A stretch of 64,000 bases of DNA, from assembly GCA_037975125.1 (NCBI GenBank), contig CM075855.1, forward strand, positions 81,653,085-81,717,084. Direction: 5' to 3'. The translations under genes were made by a program, and so were the position numbers. This document shows, in pieces, positions 13,801-27,229 of the stretch. The notes below the pieces were generated by a model, which was not told the origin of the DNA, made no database searches, and saw only the letters and a program-made list of their open reading frames with translations. The DNA is from Latrodectus hesperus. Taxonomy: Eukaryota; Arthropoda; Arachnida; Araneae; Theridiidae. Positions within the stretch are counted from its first letter, which is position 1. Every line of letters begins with the position of its first letter.

Positions 13801-14073
13801 AATAATGATTATAAAGTAAGACCATACTTGGAGCATTCTCTTATAATGCTTTCATAGAGTATTTATTATTAACAAAAAGACAAAAATTCCTCGTATTACA
13901 AATAACATGTCCAAGGCTTACTAAATGAAATGTATTCAATTACAGATATTTACAAGACAACAAAAAAAGAATTAAAAGTATGAATAACAAATAAATTTCT
14001 GTAAAAAAGCAATCGTTTCAAAATTCCTCAAAAGATTCTATAGAATCGTGGGTCACGTTCTGCTACATTGCAG
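10876..14073. other. AT-rich spacer
   Basis: Nothing beyond the palindrome at 12427 and scattered chance open frames. Confidence 0.5.
12427..12448. other. Perfect 22-bp palindrome
   Basis: GCTTAATGCAG is followed directly by its exact reverse complement, with the E-box core CAGCTG at the centre. A partial second copy (GCAGCTGCATTAA) lies about 75 bp downstream near 12507. It could be a bHLH-type binding site or simply a chance inverted repeat. Confidence 0.6.
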
Positions 14074-14247
14074 GATGAATGCAACCTGCAGTGCAGAAAA
14101 ACTTATTCAACATCTTCCACGGCATCATCACAAGTTCAAAGCAATCGGCCGACGATATTAAAACAAAATAATAAATGTGAAGTTTCTGTGGCCAGTCAAT
14201 ACTTGAATCAGTTTAAAAAGCGTTCAGAAATATTTATATGGCGACCG
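14074..14247 (+). CDS. Candidate internal exon of an unidentified gene
   Basis: A clean acceptor (CTGCTACATTGCAG) precedes 174 nt of open phase-0 sequence (58 codons), followed by a consensus donor GTGAGA. The peptide contains DECNLQCRKTYSTSSTASSQ, a Ser/Thr-rich stretch, and later FKKRSEIFIWRP. GC is higher than in the flanks. I do not recognise the product and cannot point to neighbouring exons. A transposon fragment is possible, since Tc1-like sequence begins about 400 bp downstream. Confidence 0.3.
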
Positions 14248-14639
14248 GTGAGAGTATACTCAGTGTTCTAGTCAAGCATAGGGATAAAACAATACAAGAT
14301 CAATATTATCAAAGATCGCTTGCTTTGACCAGCAATTTGCCTTTTCACAACTAAAGAAAACAGTGCGTCCTCAAACATTAAAAAAAAAAAAAAACCCACT
14401 AGCAAAACATTTAATCTCGTATAATAGTATGAATGCCGAACTCTGGATTTTCCGTTGTAAGAATGTTCCGGAAAGGAAAAAGAGAAAACAGCGGACTTGT
14501 ACAAAAAAGTACCTTATTTCAAGACTCCAATTCTCATGAAAATTACTTTGTAAATCCACTTGACAGCAAAACATAGAAGTTTAGTCTGAAAAACTTAACA
14601 TCCATTAAATATTCTATGTTGGTTTGTTACACTGTCACT

Positions 14640-15870
14640 TATATATTTAATAAATAAATAAAGCAAGACCTATCCCTCAGCTTAATACCATCCGGAAAAT
14701 AGGCACACTATCTACCAATAAGTATATGGACAACCATGCAAATCAGGATATCAACGGTTCTGAGCTTATCATGTCTTCTGTTCTTAAACATCGTGCAGGA
14801 AATAGCATTAATTACAAGCAAGAGGCCAAGAAATTTAAAATTTAGAACTGTCTGACTTAGAGAAAGACACAATTGTCGTATATACTAGAAATGGTTGAAT
14901 TTTAAAGAATAGATCTGGTGAGTTATTCCCAAATCGACAGTCACTTTTGTGGTTAGGAAATTTAAGGTGATGGGCATTCGTCGAAATTTGCTTCGACCTG
15001 GCAAACACAAAAAACTAACATACGACAAGGGCAGTCCAAAGAAATTCAGAAAAACTGAATTAAATAGATGGCTTACATAAATGTTCTTCAAAAAACATCT
15101 GGGACTGCTTTTAAATAAATACTATCCGCAAGGAGGTCCATTTCCTTATTTTCCATTGTACTGCTGCCCATAAGTCTTTGATTCAACCTTTTTCAAAATC
15201 CAATCACAGTTCAGGGTTTAAATAGTGTGTGGCAGGTCGAAATTGAACAGTAGGTGAATAGAAACAGGCTCTCTGGAGTGATGAATTCAGGTTTAAACTC
15301 TACCAATTAAATGTTAGAGTCTGTGTTTAGCGTATGTCTAATGAACGACTTTTGCAAGAATGCATTGTGCCAACAGTAAAGTTTAGTGGAGGTAGAATTA
15401 TGGTTTAGGTATGTTTCTCGTGATATGGACTAGGAATCTTAATTTTAATTCATGATAGGCGCAACGCTGTTTCCTACTTCACTATTCTAGACAAGAATGT
15501 GCTCCCTACATTGTGGAAATTTTATAGGTTAGATCGTTGTTACTTTCATGAGGACAACGCTGCTTGTCATTTGTGACGTTCATCATGGATTGGTATACTG
15601 ACAATGGGGTGAAGCGATTGTACTGTGGACTATCCAAATTCCAGACTTGAATTTTACAGAACACCGGTGTTATGAATTGGATCGTTAAGCTAAATGGCGC
15701 AGCCACCTTCCAAAATCGGATAAAAAAAATATCTTTTGTAAATCGAGAGGAAGAAAATACCACTGTCTATCATCAAAACATTTGTGAAAAGCATGCCCCA
15801 GAGAGTTGCCCTCACGTGGAGACTTTACCAACTATTGAATTTCAAAAAATTATGCTTGTCTCTTTCATTA
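14640..15870 (+). pseudogene. Decayed Tc1-like transposase
   Basis: The plus strand shows Tc1 landmarks in order but in changing frames. KLTYDKGSPKKFRK fits the linker between the helix-turn-helix domains, near 15015. RVCV-like, ERLLQECIVPTVKFSGG and GIMV follow near 15340-15400. PDLNFTEHRCYELDR near 15645 corresponds to the family PDLNPIENVWxELDR block. A C-terminal tail near 15775-15840 includes ICEKHAPESCPHVETLPT. Many stops and frameshifts make it inactive. Confidence 0.6.
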
Positions 15871-17429
15871 CAGATCTCCAACTACTTACTTGCAGACAGC
15901 ATAGTGCTATAATTCTGAAAAACAACATCCTTAAAATAAAAAAATAATAGCAGGCTTTGTAATTGAAGAACGAGGCAAATAAAGAAACGGAATTGCACCG
16001 TTTAATGTATGGCAAGGATTTTTGATTAATATTGTAGCTGTATCCTCAAGATTATTTAAAATTATGAAATCATTATGTGGGAGATCAGAAACAGCAGGAA
16101 TATCTCATAGCTTACGGTTCTAATACCCCGAATGATAAGAAGAAATTCCTTTGAACACTTCTAAAAAGTTCAAAAATTTTCATAGAGTATTACAAGTCCT
16201 ATTTCTTATGCAACATTAATCTTAATATTTAAAAAAATCATGTAAAAAATTTATGTTGATATTTATGAATTTTTTTTTTGTTTCTTATTGGTTGGGTTCC
16301 TGTTAAGAGATAAACAACTCTGTTTTACAATAGCATGTTATGATAAATATATCTAACCCAAATCAATCAATCATCAAATTAAATTTTTTATCAATTTTTT
16401 CAACAATTATCAAATTAAATTTTCTATTCTATGTAATGTATTTAATAACCTCTTAATAGAGCTAAGGTATGAATTTACATAATTTGGAAGGATGAAGCAA
16501 GTTGATCTTTCTGTCCCAGAGTTATTATTTGACTTGGAGAATATATCATTTACAGAGCTTGTAGAAACATTTTTGATAGATCGCATTTATATTCCAGTTG
16601 AATGACCTTGATTCTTTAATACGATGAAATAATTTCAGATTTGAATTCAACAAATGTTTCAGAGATGGCATTTTTGTATCGTTCGTTGAATCACCTTTTA
16701 TAGAGATCAACACTAGATTTCTCTGCGTGCGTAATAGAACATTTTAATTATAAATAAAACAATGCTCCGATGGAACTCTGACTGATTGATTTTAAAATAA
16801 ATTTATTTGTGAAATCACTTTCTTCAAGCTTTGAAAATATCTTCTTCTTATTCATAAAATGGTGCACGCAGTTTTAGTTCAGATTTGTAAGAGAATAAAA
16901 GTAATTTTCAGATATACATACTTACATGAAATTCTTTTTTATAGTACGGAATTTATTAAAAATAAGCACAGTAAAAGATTTACTAAAATGAATACTTGGA
17001 CAGGAGCATTCGAAAGGCAGGTATTACGTCTATGTTAGTTCATAAATTCAAATGCTTGAAGTGCTTTGTGAGAAATGACGCATATTTTTATTAATGTTAT
17101 TAAAGATTAAAAAAGTAAATAGTGAGTAAATATTAGTAATGAATCAATATTTTCTCCTCAGCGGTAAGAGGTGGACTTGTTTACATAAAGGGCGCTAATC
17201 TTGGAGTTTCGCAGCTGATGCCAATACTTTTTCAAAATAAAAAGAAAATGCTAATGGCAAAAATACTCCATCCTTTTCATTAAGTCTGTGATGTTTTTAC
17301 AAACCTGTCGTCTCGACGAATAACACAAAATGTCTTCATTTTGGACGACACATTTATTTGACATTAACATTAATTATTTGCACAAACATACATTTAGACG
17401 TTTCTTTCCACAACATTACTCAAAGACAC
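15871..17429. other. AT-rich spacer
   Basis: No recognisable gene or element. Confidence 0.5.
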
Positions 17430-17590
17430 ATATATTTTCCGTCGCCCGGGAGTGGATCTCCGCAGCCAATTGTATTCACAACCACACTGTTCCCCTCGCT
17501 CCGACACGACTCTGTTTGTTGTTGTTGCATGCCCCCGAGGTCAGGAGCGTTAGACCAGGTCCATGAGCGGGTACACCTGTTTTGATAGTG
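17430..17590 (-). repeat. Possible LINE 3'-end fragment
   Basis: A GC-richer patch reads ATGGACCTGGTCTAACG on the minus strand. This resembles the ATGGATCTGGTCTAG at the ORF2 end of the LINE at 30310-31525. The match is short, so the assignment is tentative. Confidence 0.3.
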
Positions 17591-18119
17591 TTTTACGTTA
17601 AAATCAAATGACGTAAAAAATAAAAATACATCCATATCCGCTTCATTTTTATCTAATAATAGACCTCTAAAATAGAACTGCGTGCCATATTTCTAAAGAT
17701 CCAATACGACTCTGTCTATATGTCTCTTATGTCTCTCCCATCGGCCGACAACGAAATCGAAAGTTATCATTTCCGTTAGGTGTGTGTGCTTGATTTTCAC
17801 AAAGTCAATAAGTCTAATAAGAAAATCTACTGTTTATCTGAAAAGCCTAGTGAAAAAGTTCTGCAATTTTTTGCTCATGTACTATTTATTCTTTGTAATA
17901 TATATAATTTAACTGAAAACTGGCATGGATATACTTTTTTAATTCTTTCTATCTATCCGGTCTTTGTCCTTTACTTGTATGAGTGGTTGCCTATCCTATA
18001 AACGGGTACCTATGGCATGTCTGTACTGAGGAAGGCGGACTCCACATCAAAATATGGTTCATTGGAAAAGTGGTTGATTTGGTTTGTTTGTCGCTCAACG
18101 GTCATTTTTTGCACACGAG

Positions 18120-18245
18120 GGCTAATTAGACCGGGACCTACGGTTTAAAGTGGATTCCGAATCACAATAAACATCCATGCCCAAGGTGGGATTCGAACCC
18201 ACGAACTGTTGAACAGAAGGGAAGAGCGTGGAAAAGTGGAGCAAT
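18120..18245 (-). repeat. tRNA-derived SINE
   Basis: On the minus strand the sequence contains a textbook pol III B box inside GTGGGTTCGAATCCCACC at about 18203-18186. It is followed by the body shared with the diverged copy at 8320-8465. The A-box half is poor. It is not a functional tRNA, since no complete cloverleaf could be drawn. Confidence 0.6.
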
Positions 18246-20738
18246 GCACCCCACAATGGCAGTCTAGTTGGTATAAAACGACAGCAACTGAAAACACATT
18301 AACAAAAGATATAAGTTAATAATTAATAAGTGTAAGATTTTTTAAACGCTGGTAGTATTTTTATTTTTGGTTCTTAGCCTAGAAGGTTTTAAAATTGAAG
18401 AAGGTTGTAGGCTAAATTCAATGTTAGCTTAACCTAGAAGGCCCAAATTTTGAGACTACTGATTTAGAAGAGATGTAGAAAATACGATCGCCTTAGAAGT
18501 AATTATTTGCTAGGTAATAATTGAGTTTTAAAAAATTAAAATAATATTAAGATTTAACTGGTAAAAAGTAATTTAAGTTGTAATTTAGAAATTTTTTCGA
18601 CAAATAAAAAAATGCTTTTATTTTTTTACACTATTACATTTTTCAGCATCATTGAATTTTCTTTTGATTTTTACTATAACAAAGTTTAGAATTCTAGGTT
18701 TGTTTGAATGTTATGCCAATATACATTCTAGATAAAATATATCGGAATATCTGTACTTCTTTCAAAAATGAGGAAAATATAGTTCTACTAGATAGTATGC
18801 TATTACATTCATTTCATTCCTTATATGTACCAATATAACAAATTCATTAAAATTATTCAATGTCAATTAAAATCCGTTGTTAAAATGCAATTCATATTAT
18901 TAGAAGCTGTAACAGATTTGGCAACGTTTAGTATCAGAAATATTCCAATCTTTATTTCCAATATTTTATCATTAAGTTTCAAAATGCTAATTAGTTGCCT
19001 TGTAATAGAAAGGTTTCTTATTTTGTCTTCAGCTTTTATCTTTTCTGTTTCTTATTTTAATATTCATAATATGTATTTTTCTGCTGGAAAAATATTAATT
19101 TATATTTTTAGTCTTTTGTAAAAAATCAATTTGAAAATTTTAGATGATAAAAGGTACGCTTGTTGTTCTTTGGCTTACTGAAAACACATTTTCCAAAATC
19201 TCACAAATGAATCTATTAGGTCTAAGTTTTTTTATATCCATTTTCGGTAAAGTTTACTTGCTCGTACTCTTTGAGTTTTTGGATGCTTTTTTGACGCCAA
19301 GATAGGCCCAAAATGTGAATAAGAAAATCTGCAAACTTAAAACTATGTTAGTTAAAATGCTGAAAATACTAGAGTTACTAGAAACTAAACGTTTATCACC
19401 ATTATTTACCGTCAAAATGTTTGGCAAACCAAGGGGTACTCGCTGCTACATCAAAACCACATTTTGTTAGTGGTGCTCATCAATCTAATTTTTTTTAATA
19501 GGAATAACTCTTTATTCTTGGAACCCATTTTTTGTAGTTTTTTCGAAGTGTGTTGCTGATTAAGAATTGCGTTATGTGATTTTACAGCTTTTTCACAATA
19601 TCATACACAGTTTTGACATTATTTTGATCTCCATAACTAGATCCTTACTAGGGACGTGTTTATTGATGCAAACCTTGTATTATAATCTTATATACAAAGA
19701 TAAAGCATAATTCTAAGAAATACGAACATTTATATATGCTACTTAATAATGCTAGAAATAACAATTTTAGAAAATCTAGATTGTCACTATTTTTAACACT
19801 TTAGTTGAATAGATACTTCATATTCCCTATAAATAAATGAAATGGTGCTTAGAGTGATATTCATACAAGTGTTTTAGTTAAAAAAAATTAAAAAGTGATT
19901 TAAAATTAAGAAAAATTAATGGATCATCAATTAAAAATGTAATTTTCAAAAATAATATTTTCGGGTTCGTTAAACGTTTCGTAAATTTACTCTTGTTAAT
20001 ATGTTTAAATGAATATTTTTAGGTTATTTTTACTGAGAATTGGAGAGATTCAGATTCTTAAAAAGATTCAGATTCTTATTTATTTTTATCGTTTTGCAAA
20101 GTGTTTCGAAGATTTATAAAATTCAGTTATTCTAAATTTGAATCTCTTACTTTCAATGACAAATTTTAATTTTTGAATTTCCTTGCGTTAAATTTCTTGG
20201 GAAATCGACTCCTTTATGCTTTAAATATTAATCCGTAAATGTGCTAAAAAATTTGCAATAAATGTGTCAAATCATTTTCTTTAAAAAATTCTATAATAAA
20301 CTAATTTATTTAGAAGGCGAAAAGATTTTATTCTAAAAAAAACTTAAATGAAATGGAAAAATTTAAACAGAATGCAAAATTATGTTGTTGTGTGAATAAC
20401 ATTTAATATTTAGATCATGATTTACTATGTTGATAATAAGTAATATTTTCTTTAATGTTAAAGTTGCAAGGAATTTTGAAATATTGTGATGAGGTTTCAA
20501 ATTACCAGGTTCTATGTAACAAAATAAAATTTAAACTGTCAGACGTTATGAATTCCAAAAATAAAACATAGATATTATACCATTTTGTTGAACAATGAGT
20601 AATTTTACAAAAGATAAATTATTTCTAGACTTTTGGAAAAAGATAGAATCTATATAAGCAATTAGTATGATAATTTCAACGATTTCAGTGAATATTGTTT
20701 CTTACTGAATGAATAAGAATTTTGTTTCGAATTAATTG
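18246..20738. other. AT-rich spacer
   Basis: No recognisable gene. Open frames such as 18825-19121 have AT-rich, Phe/Ile-heavy composition typical of chance. Confidence 0.5.
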
Positions 20739-21415
20739 AATGCATAATTTTGCTCTTACAAATTCGTAATTGCTCTTTAGTCATTATTATATTTTATTTC
20801 TTAAATTTAAGAAAACATGATGTTTAAACTATCACTTCATTCATATGAAATAAATTTTTTTCTAAAATATATTTCTTCTTCTACAGATGAAAAAATAAAT
20901 AAATAAATATAAAAAAATGGGACACGTTAAAACTGGTGTGGTTGCTACGTCTCCCAAGTGAAATGATACCTCTTGGAGTGGCAGGCCAAGTATTGGGGGT
21001 CTTCTGCTTGGTCCCTGCTTCAAAATCACGAAGACTCCACCAGGTTGCTTCTATCTAACTGGTAGAGCCCAACTCAGGGCTAGGTACAGGGAAGCATGCT
21101 GGTGCAACACACTCCAGTCACATCAATGTGACTACCTGTCATAAGTCAGAATAACCACTTTTCGCAAAGCGGACTGCTGTGGGACGTACAGGAAGAGCAT
21201 AAATTTCCTGAAGGTGTTCCCTGGATTGTTAACCATGACGATTTCAGTGCCGTAGCTAGCTGCGCTTGATAAACCAGGTTGTAACATTCGTTTGGGTTTA
21301 AATAAGGTGGATTTGATTGGCCAGGGTAAACGCATCCTGCTTCTCTTCGAATCACGCATGTACATTGCCAACTGTATGACGCCTCGCATTGTCCCACTAG
21401 TAAATGCTATCATCC
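20739..21415. repeat. Module A, copy 1 (left of module B)
   Basis: This 677-bp unit starts AATGCATAATTTTGCTC and ends GCTATCATCC. It is repeated directly at 22482-23144. A diverged relative of its middle part lies on the opposite strand at about 58190-58345. The right half is GC-rich and has a minus-strand open frame (21413-21132), but the second copy has a 13-bp deletion that shifts this frame. Coding function is therefore unlikely. Confidence 0.85.
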
Positions 21416-22481
21416 TTTTTATATATCAGTATTTAGACATAAAAAATATTTAGTATGTTTTACATTTTTTTAGTTCGGAAAAAAAATCAAAAATTGAAAT
21501 TTTTGAGACGATTAAATGAATGCGTTAAATAGAAATCATTTTTGGAAACATATAAACGAACTGTGTTTAAAATCATTAGAGAGAACCATTGGAATTTTTA
21601 AAATTAAATAACAGAACAAACAGTACTGGATAACATTTATACTCATAGAAATATTTTATTTATTATTAAGAACAATAATTCATTTTAAGAGAAAATGGTT
21701 CTATTCTTAGTCAAAAATCACCTAATCTATTACTATCATGCTGTCTATCCGCGCTGCTGCAACTGTCAAATCTTTTGTGTTGATATTTCTTCTAAGGTAA
21801 ATGACCATATTTCAGGATTCAGATTTCATGAGTTAACTTTACGATCTCTCAAAGTCATGTAGAACTATTTCCTTTTCTGCTATAAGTGGTAGAGGACTAT
21901 TAAAATTATGGACGATGTTCTCTGTGTATGTCTTTCATCGGTATTAAAGCTTATGATAGTCTTGAAATCTCTACAAACGCGAACAGTAATGTTATGGTTG
22001 GATAAACTATAATCACACTAGCTATCAAAATTGCTGACATGGTGAAAGGCTTTATTTCTCTTACATTAGGCATAACATCTACATTACGTTAAAAAGTACC
22101 TATTCAATTTACATATGAGAAATATACAATAAGATTTTTCGTATATATTCATTGCATGCACTATTTGAAGCATTTACTTGGCACAAGATGGCCTTATTAT
22201 ATTTATCTATCTTGCATTTTAATTAAGTGATGAGTTGCTTTCCTATTATAGTAATTTTAATGGGCAGTAATGCCAATATGATCAATAGTTTCCAATATGC
22301 ATAATATAAAGGAGTTATATTAAAGTGATTATGGTTGACTATGAAAGATTTTGGAAGAAAATTGTAAACAAACGTTACGACATTAATCAGTTACGACGAT
22401 ACATCAGCAGATGCCGCCGCTTCTACCTACACCAAAACTTGAATAATGAAGTATCTTTAGTTAAATATTTTATAATAATAA
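21416..22481. repeat. Dispersed module B, copy 2
   Basis: Near-identical to 2771-3838. Here it sits exactly between two direct copies of module A, giving an A-B-A' arrangement. Confidence 0.85.
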
Positions 22482-23144
22482 AATGCATAATTTTGCTCTT
22501 ACAAATTCGTAATTGCTCTTTAGTCATTATTATATTTTATTTCTTAAATTTAAGAAAACATGATGTTTAAACTATCACTTCATTCATATGAAATAAATTT
22601 TTTTCTAAAATATATTTCTTCTTCTACAGATGAAAAAATAAATAAATAAATATAAAAAAATGGGACACGTTAAAACTGGTGTGGTTGCTACGTCTCCCAA
22701 GTGAAATGATACCTATGGAGTGGCAGGCCAAGTATTGGGGGTCTTCTGCTTGGTCCCTGCTTCAAAATCACGAAGACTCCATCAGGTTGCTTCTATCTAA
22801 CTGGTAGAGCCCAACTCAGGGCTAGGTACAGGGAAGCATGCTGGTGCAACACACTCCAGTCACATCAATGTGACTACCTGTCATAAGTCAGAATAACCAC
22901 TTTTCGCAAAGCGGACTGCTGTGGGACGTACAGGAAGAGCGTAAATTTCCTGAAGGTGTTCCCTGGATTGTTGACCATGACGATTTCAGTGCCGTAGATA
23001 AACCAGGTTGTAACATTCGTTTGGGTTTAAATAAGGTGGATTTGATTGGCCAGGGTAAACGCATCCTGCTTCTCTTCGAATCACGCATGTACATTGCCAA
23101 CTGTATGACGCCTCGCATTGTCCCACTAGTAAATGCTATCATCC
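22482..23144. repeat. Module A', copy 2 (right of module B)
   Basis: A 663-bp direct repeat of 20739-21415. It differs by a 13-bp deletion near 22997, a 1-bp deletion near 22714 and a few substitutions. High identity between the two copies implies a recent event. Confidence 0.85.
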
Positions 23145-23159
23145 TGAGGAAAAAACAAT

Positions 23160-23890
23160 GAGCAAATAGGAGTGGACATAGTTCACAAGGATAGATGCGT
23201 ACATTTATTGATCCATCGTGTCTTCCACAATGATGAATGAGCCCAGAACAGGTTGGAAAATATTCTTTAGACTATATAATACTCCCGCCTTCAGCCTGGA
23301 TCATTCCAGAAATGGTTGCAGAGTGTTTTTCAAACTGTATACGCCAACGTCCATTTGTTCGAAGGAGCATAAAACATGATTCATTAAAAAAACTATCTGT
23401 CGTCACTCAGTGAAAGTTCAGTTGCGCTACTCGCGTGCCAATTCCAGCCCTCGTCACCGATGAACATCAGTTAACATTGATACCTGGACACGGCATCTGC
23501 TCCAGAGGCTCAGGCGTAGATATGCTCGCTGAACAGTAGCTTGGGAGAAACTGTTGGTAACCCCTTGGTTCATCTGGGAAGTCAGCTGCTCAACGACAGC
23601 ATGCCTATTCGTCCGAATACACCCCGCAGTCATCGTTGTTCACCTTTGGGATTTATGGCCCATGGTGCCCCACACTTGCCCCTTCATTGAGTTTGGACAC
23701 TCTCATTTTGCCATACACAGTATACATTTGCCACGGCGGCATGTGAACAGTTCACAGACTTAACTATTTGAAAAATGCTGTCACCCTTGGCTCGAAAGCC
23801 AATGATCATGCTCTTTTGAACGTCGGATAAATGCTTTGTTTCTGCATTATGATAAAAAATGCAATGTTTTCGGAAGGTCTCACACATTTT
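23160..23890 (-). pseudogene. Decayed Tc1-like transposase, N-terminal part
   Basis: The minus strand from 23887 reads HLSDVQKSMIIGFRAKGDSI followed by HAAVANVYCVW. This is the helix-turn-helix layout of Tc1-like transposases. Downstream sequence to about 23160 continues with family-like fragments broken by stops. No catalytic DDE block could be identified. Confidence 0.5.
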
Positions 23891-25617
23891 TTATAAATGA
23901 TTAGCTGCACTCTGTGGCCATCTGCCTTCTATGATTAGTTGTTTAATTTCAATGTCAAAATTATGTGTAATTGGGGCAACATTGTTACTGGATTGTGTAG
24001 ATATATATTATTTCTTGAACAAGAGTATTATTGTTCAGCTTGAGGAAGCATATCAATATTTGAATTACAAGTTAATTTTCCAAAACTGCTAGCTATCACT
24101 TGTTAAGAAGTCCTTCAAAAAATGTTGATCACTTAGATTTGTTGAATTTTTGATAAAAAAGTACTTCTTTCTCTCTCTATCACATATACAATGCAAGTTT
24201 CAAGATTGATTGATTTTAAGACACCTTGATAAACATATGAATTGCCAATATAATTTTTATTGCTACAATGTGTGACAATGAATTTAGAAAATGTGTCAGA
24301 AAATGCTTATAGCTTATTCAAAAATATTTGGAGGGATTACATATAAAATAGCAATTAAATATCATTAATAAATATCTGAAATATTTGACATACATAAAAT
24401 CAAAATTAAAAAAATGTATAATACTTCATAATAATAATAAATAATGAAAAGTATATGGTCTCTTATTCTACGTTTCTCATTAATGGGAAGCATGCCTTTT
24501 CGTTAGTAAAATACGTTAATAAAAATATAAGAAATATAATTTTTTAAAAAGTAGTTACACTCATGTGATATCATTCGTATTCTTAGTGCAATCACTGATC
24601 AAATTTAAAAAGGTATGGATATTAGAAAAATTAATTTTATCTGAATAAAAAGAGCACTGAACATTAGAATTATAAAGCAATCAATACATATCAGACAGAA
24701 AATTAGGTATCACTAAATTTTACTTTCTTTAATGTTTTTGCGACATTTGTTTAACTAATGGAACAATTCATCGGAAAATTTTCTTATTGGAGAATAATTA
24801 AAAATATAAACTTTAATTTAGGCAATGCTCAAAACATTTACTTTAAAAATTGTTTGTTATGAATTATGAATATTATTATGTTTCTTTCTGCTAAACTCGA
24901 AAGCAATTGTACCACATGGTGAGTAAACATTTTTATAGCATTACGAAGAAAACATATATAATTATATTATACAAAGTTGAGAGTAAACTATTTGTGTTGT
25001 CTCTGTTATATCAGCAGAATCATCCACACAAATGTGAATTGAAAAGTACATATTTTTATTTCAAAACAAGGTCCTCTCGCAGATTTTATTTCTGCTAATA
25101 TATACCATCAATTATTTATAGTTCCCATGGAAAATTCAGCCTGTTACATTTAAGGATTTGAATAACTAACCAATTTTGTAATAATGCATACTTTCATTAT
25201 TTTGGCGTTATTGAAAAAAGTTCCATTTCTCATAAAGAATTTAAGCAATTTTATCAACATAACAGCAGCAGTATTATTTCCAGATATGATTTCAGGTTAT
25301 AATCATCTTACCTTATCGTTTTTTTTTCATTTTAATTTTTATAATATAGTATAATGCAGTATTCATTGCTTCGTTTAATATCCAAAGTTGAATATTCTCA
25401 AGTCAAGTGCCTAATAGAGAATACAAAGGCTATGAGTTTTAGATTTTGGAAAGAATGTAAACAGTCCGATAATGTTGCTGCATATGTTTCTGAGTGTGCA
25501 GTGCTTCTTCTTACATATAAATTAAATGTCTTCATACCATCCTATCGATACTATAACATTATTAAAATACTCTATAATACTTAATAGAATAGAATAAACA
25601 TACATCTATCAGGAATG
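23891..25617. other. AT-rich spacer
   Basis: No recognisable gene or element. The 76-codon open frame at 25354-25584 is unassigned. Confidence 0.45.
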
Positions 25618-25870
25618 AAAGTCCGTTGGAGTAGTAACGTTTCGCATACAGGGCCGAGGTTCTATTCTAAGACTGGCAAAGCTAACTCAGCCTTGCCAGT
25701 CTTAGCCAGTGGGTTGATAAAACTGAGTACTAAGCATTGTTGGAAAGTAGGAGTTTCACGTTAGGTTGACCACTTAACCGGTGCATATGATTCGCAGCCT
25801 AGAGCTTTTGGTGAATAAAACAGTTACATGCTCTGTAGGCCTTAGTCCTCCGATGGGCTGTCATGTCCTA
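25618..25870 (+). repeat. Probable tRNA-derived SINE
   Basis: A compact GC-richer unit with a tRNA-like head: an A-box-like stretch near 25620 and GAGGTTCTATTCTAAGAC near 25655 as a degenerate B box. An unrelated tail follows. The family was not named. Confidence 0.45.
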
Positions 25871-26427
25871 GAGTTTAATTTAAATTAGAATAAGAGATGA
25901 AGAATAGTTTGTTATAAGGGATTGGGTATTATGTGCGTTATACATATTGTACTATGTTATTGCTCTAGCTAGTGGTCGATTCAGTGAATTAGAAGGAAGA
26001 AGTAAAATTTGGATCACAAAGAAAAAAATTCGATAACACTTTTTGTCAAATTTTGAATAATTGATTTGTCAACGGAAACATTTTTGCAATGTAAAAATGA
26101 TCATGAAAATTGTTTTTGAATCAAAAAGAGTATGGATGAATGAGTTGAGGGCTGAATCATAGTTGATTTAAGTATTGTGGTCTGATTTATTGTGTTTTTA
26201 ATTGCTAGAAGGTTTTGAAATAAATTACTAGCTGATAAAATAACTTCTTTTTCAAAAGACATTGTTTTTGCAAATTTTTATATTTTATAACAGGCCAAAT
26301 TCTTAGAGCACTTCAAAAACGAAATTGATTGTATTTGGAAACACTGCGCATATTTTTGGTGTGTAATAAATCAGTTCCTAACTTCATTTTACAGTCACAG
26401 TTTATTAGTAGTTTAAAAGATAATTTT

Positions 26428-26565
<138 letters not shown>

Positions 26566-27229
26566 AAATCCTTTTAATGGTTTCTAATTTAACGCTTGAT
26601 ATAGCAATCGAACAAGCCATGATTTTAGCAGCTTCAAGAATAGACATCCGTGAACTATCAAAACCAAAATTCCGATTTAAAATCCAGCAAAATCAACAAA
26701 ATTTTGAAAACGCGAAGTACAGTAATTTTAAATCAAAAAATTAAATGTTAAACAACAGAATTTTTCGGAAAATAAAATAGGTGAAATTCTATACACAAGT
26801 TTTCCTCGAGGGTAAATTTTTGAGAATTTGATGTTCATAATACATGTTTACAAACTGGCCATTTAAATCATATTTTTTTTCTCGAGGATTTTAATTACAA
26901 AGTTTACAATATATTTAAAAAATCAAATTGTAAACTTTGTAAAAGAGAACAATATTAATGAAAAGCAAAACATCTTAGGAAATTAAATCTGTTGAAAACG
27001 ATGAATATGTTGAGGAAATTGAAGAAATTTTACCACTACTTTAAAACCGTAGTGTTAAAAAAGATGCATAACCAGTACATGGTATTCTTAATTTATAAAC
27101 CACTCCAGAAGCGTGTAAGTTTTTTGCTATAAAAAATAAAAATGATTTGAGTGCAAAAGATGTTCCAATAAAATATTAATCTTGGATTTCTAATTCACTA
27201 GGAAATGTTGCCATTTAAAATAATTTATG
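26566..27229 (+). other. Possible decayed retroelement gag-like fragment
   Basis: From 26580 the plus strand reads NLTLDIAIEQAMILAASRID and then FRFKIQQNQQN. This resembles the acidic/helical and Gln-rich parts near a retroelement gag zinc knuckle, but no intact CCHC motif is present. The call is weak. The region also holds the inverted repeat at 26895-26942. Confidence 0.25.
26895..26942. other. 16-bp perfect inverted repeat, 16-nt loop
   Basis: TTACAAAGTTTACAAT at 26895-26910 is followed after 16 nt by its exact reverse complement at 26927-26942. It could form a hairpin in RNA, or mark ends of a very small element. Confidence 0.7.

Noticed and set aside
18186..18203. A tRNA gene based on the perfect B box
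   Set aside because: No complete cloverleaf and the downstream body is shared with another SINE copy.
21132..21413. 93-codon minus-strand open frame in module A
   Set aside because: The duplicate at 22888-23142 carries a 13-bp deletion that shifts the frame, so the frame is not under protection.
22325..22570. 81-codon plus-strand open frame in module B
   Set aside because: It crosses the B/A' junction, and the other copy of B has a frame-breaking extra base.
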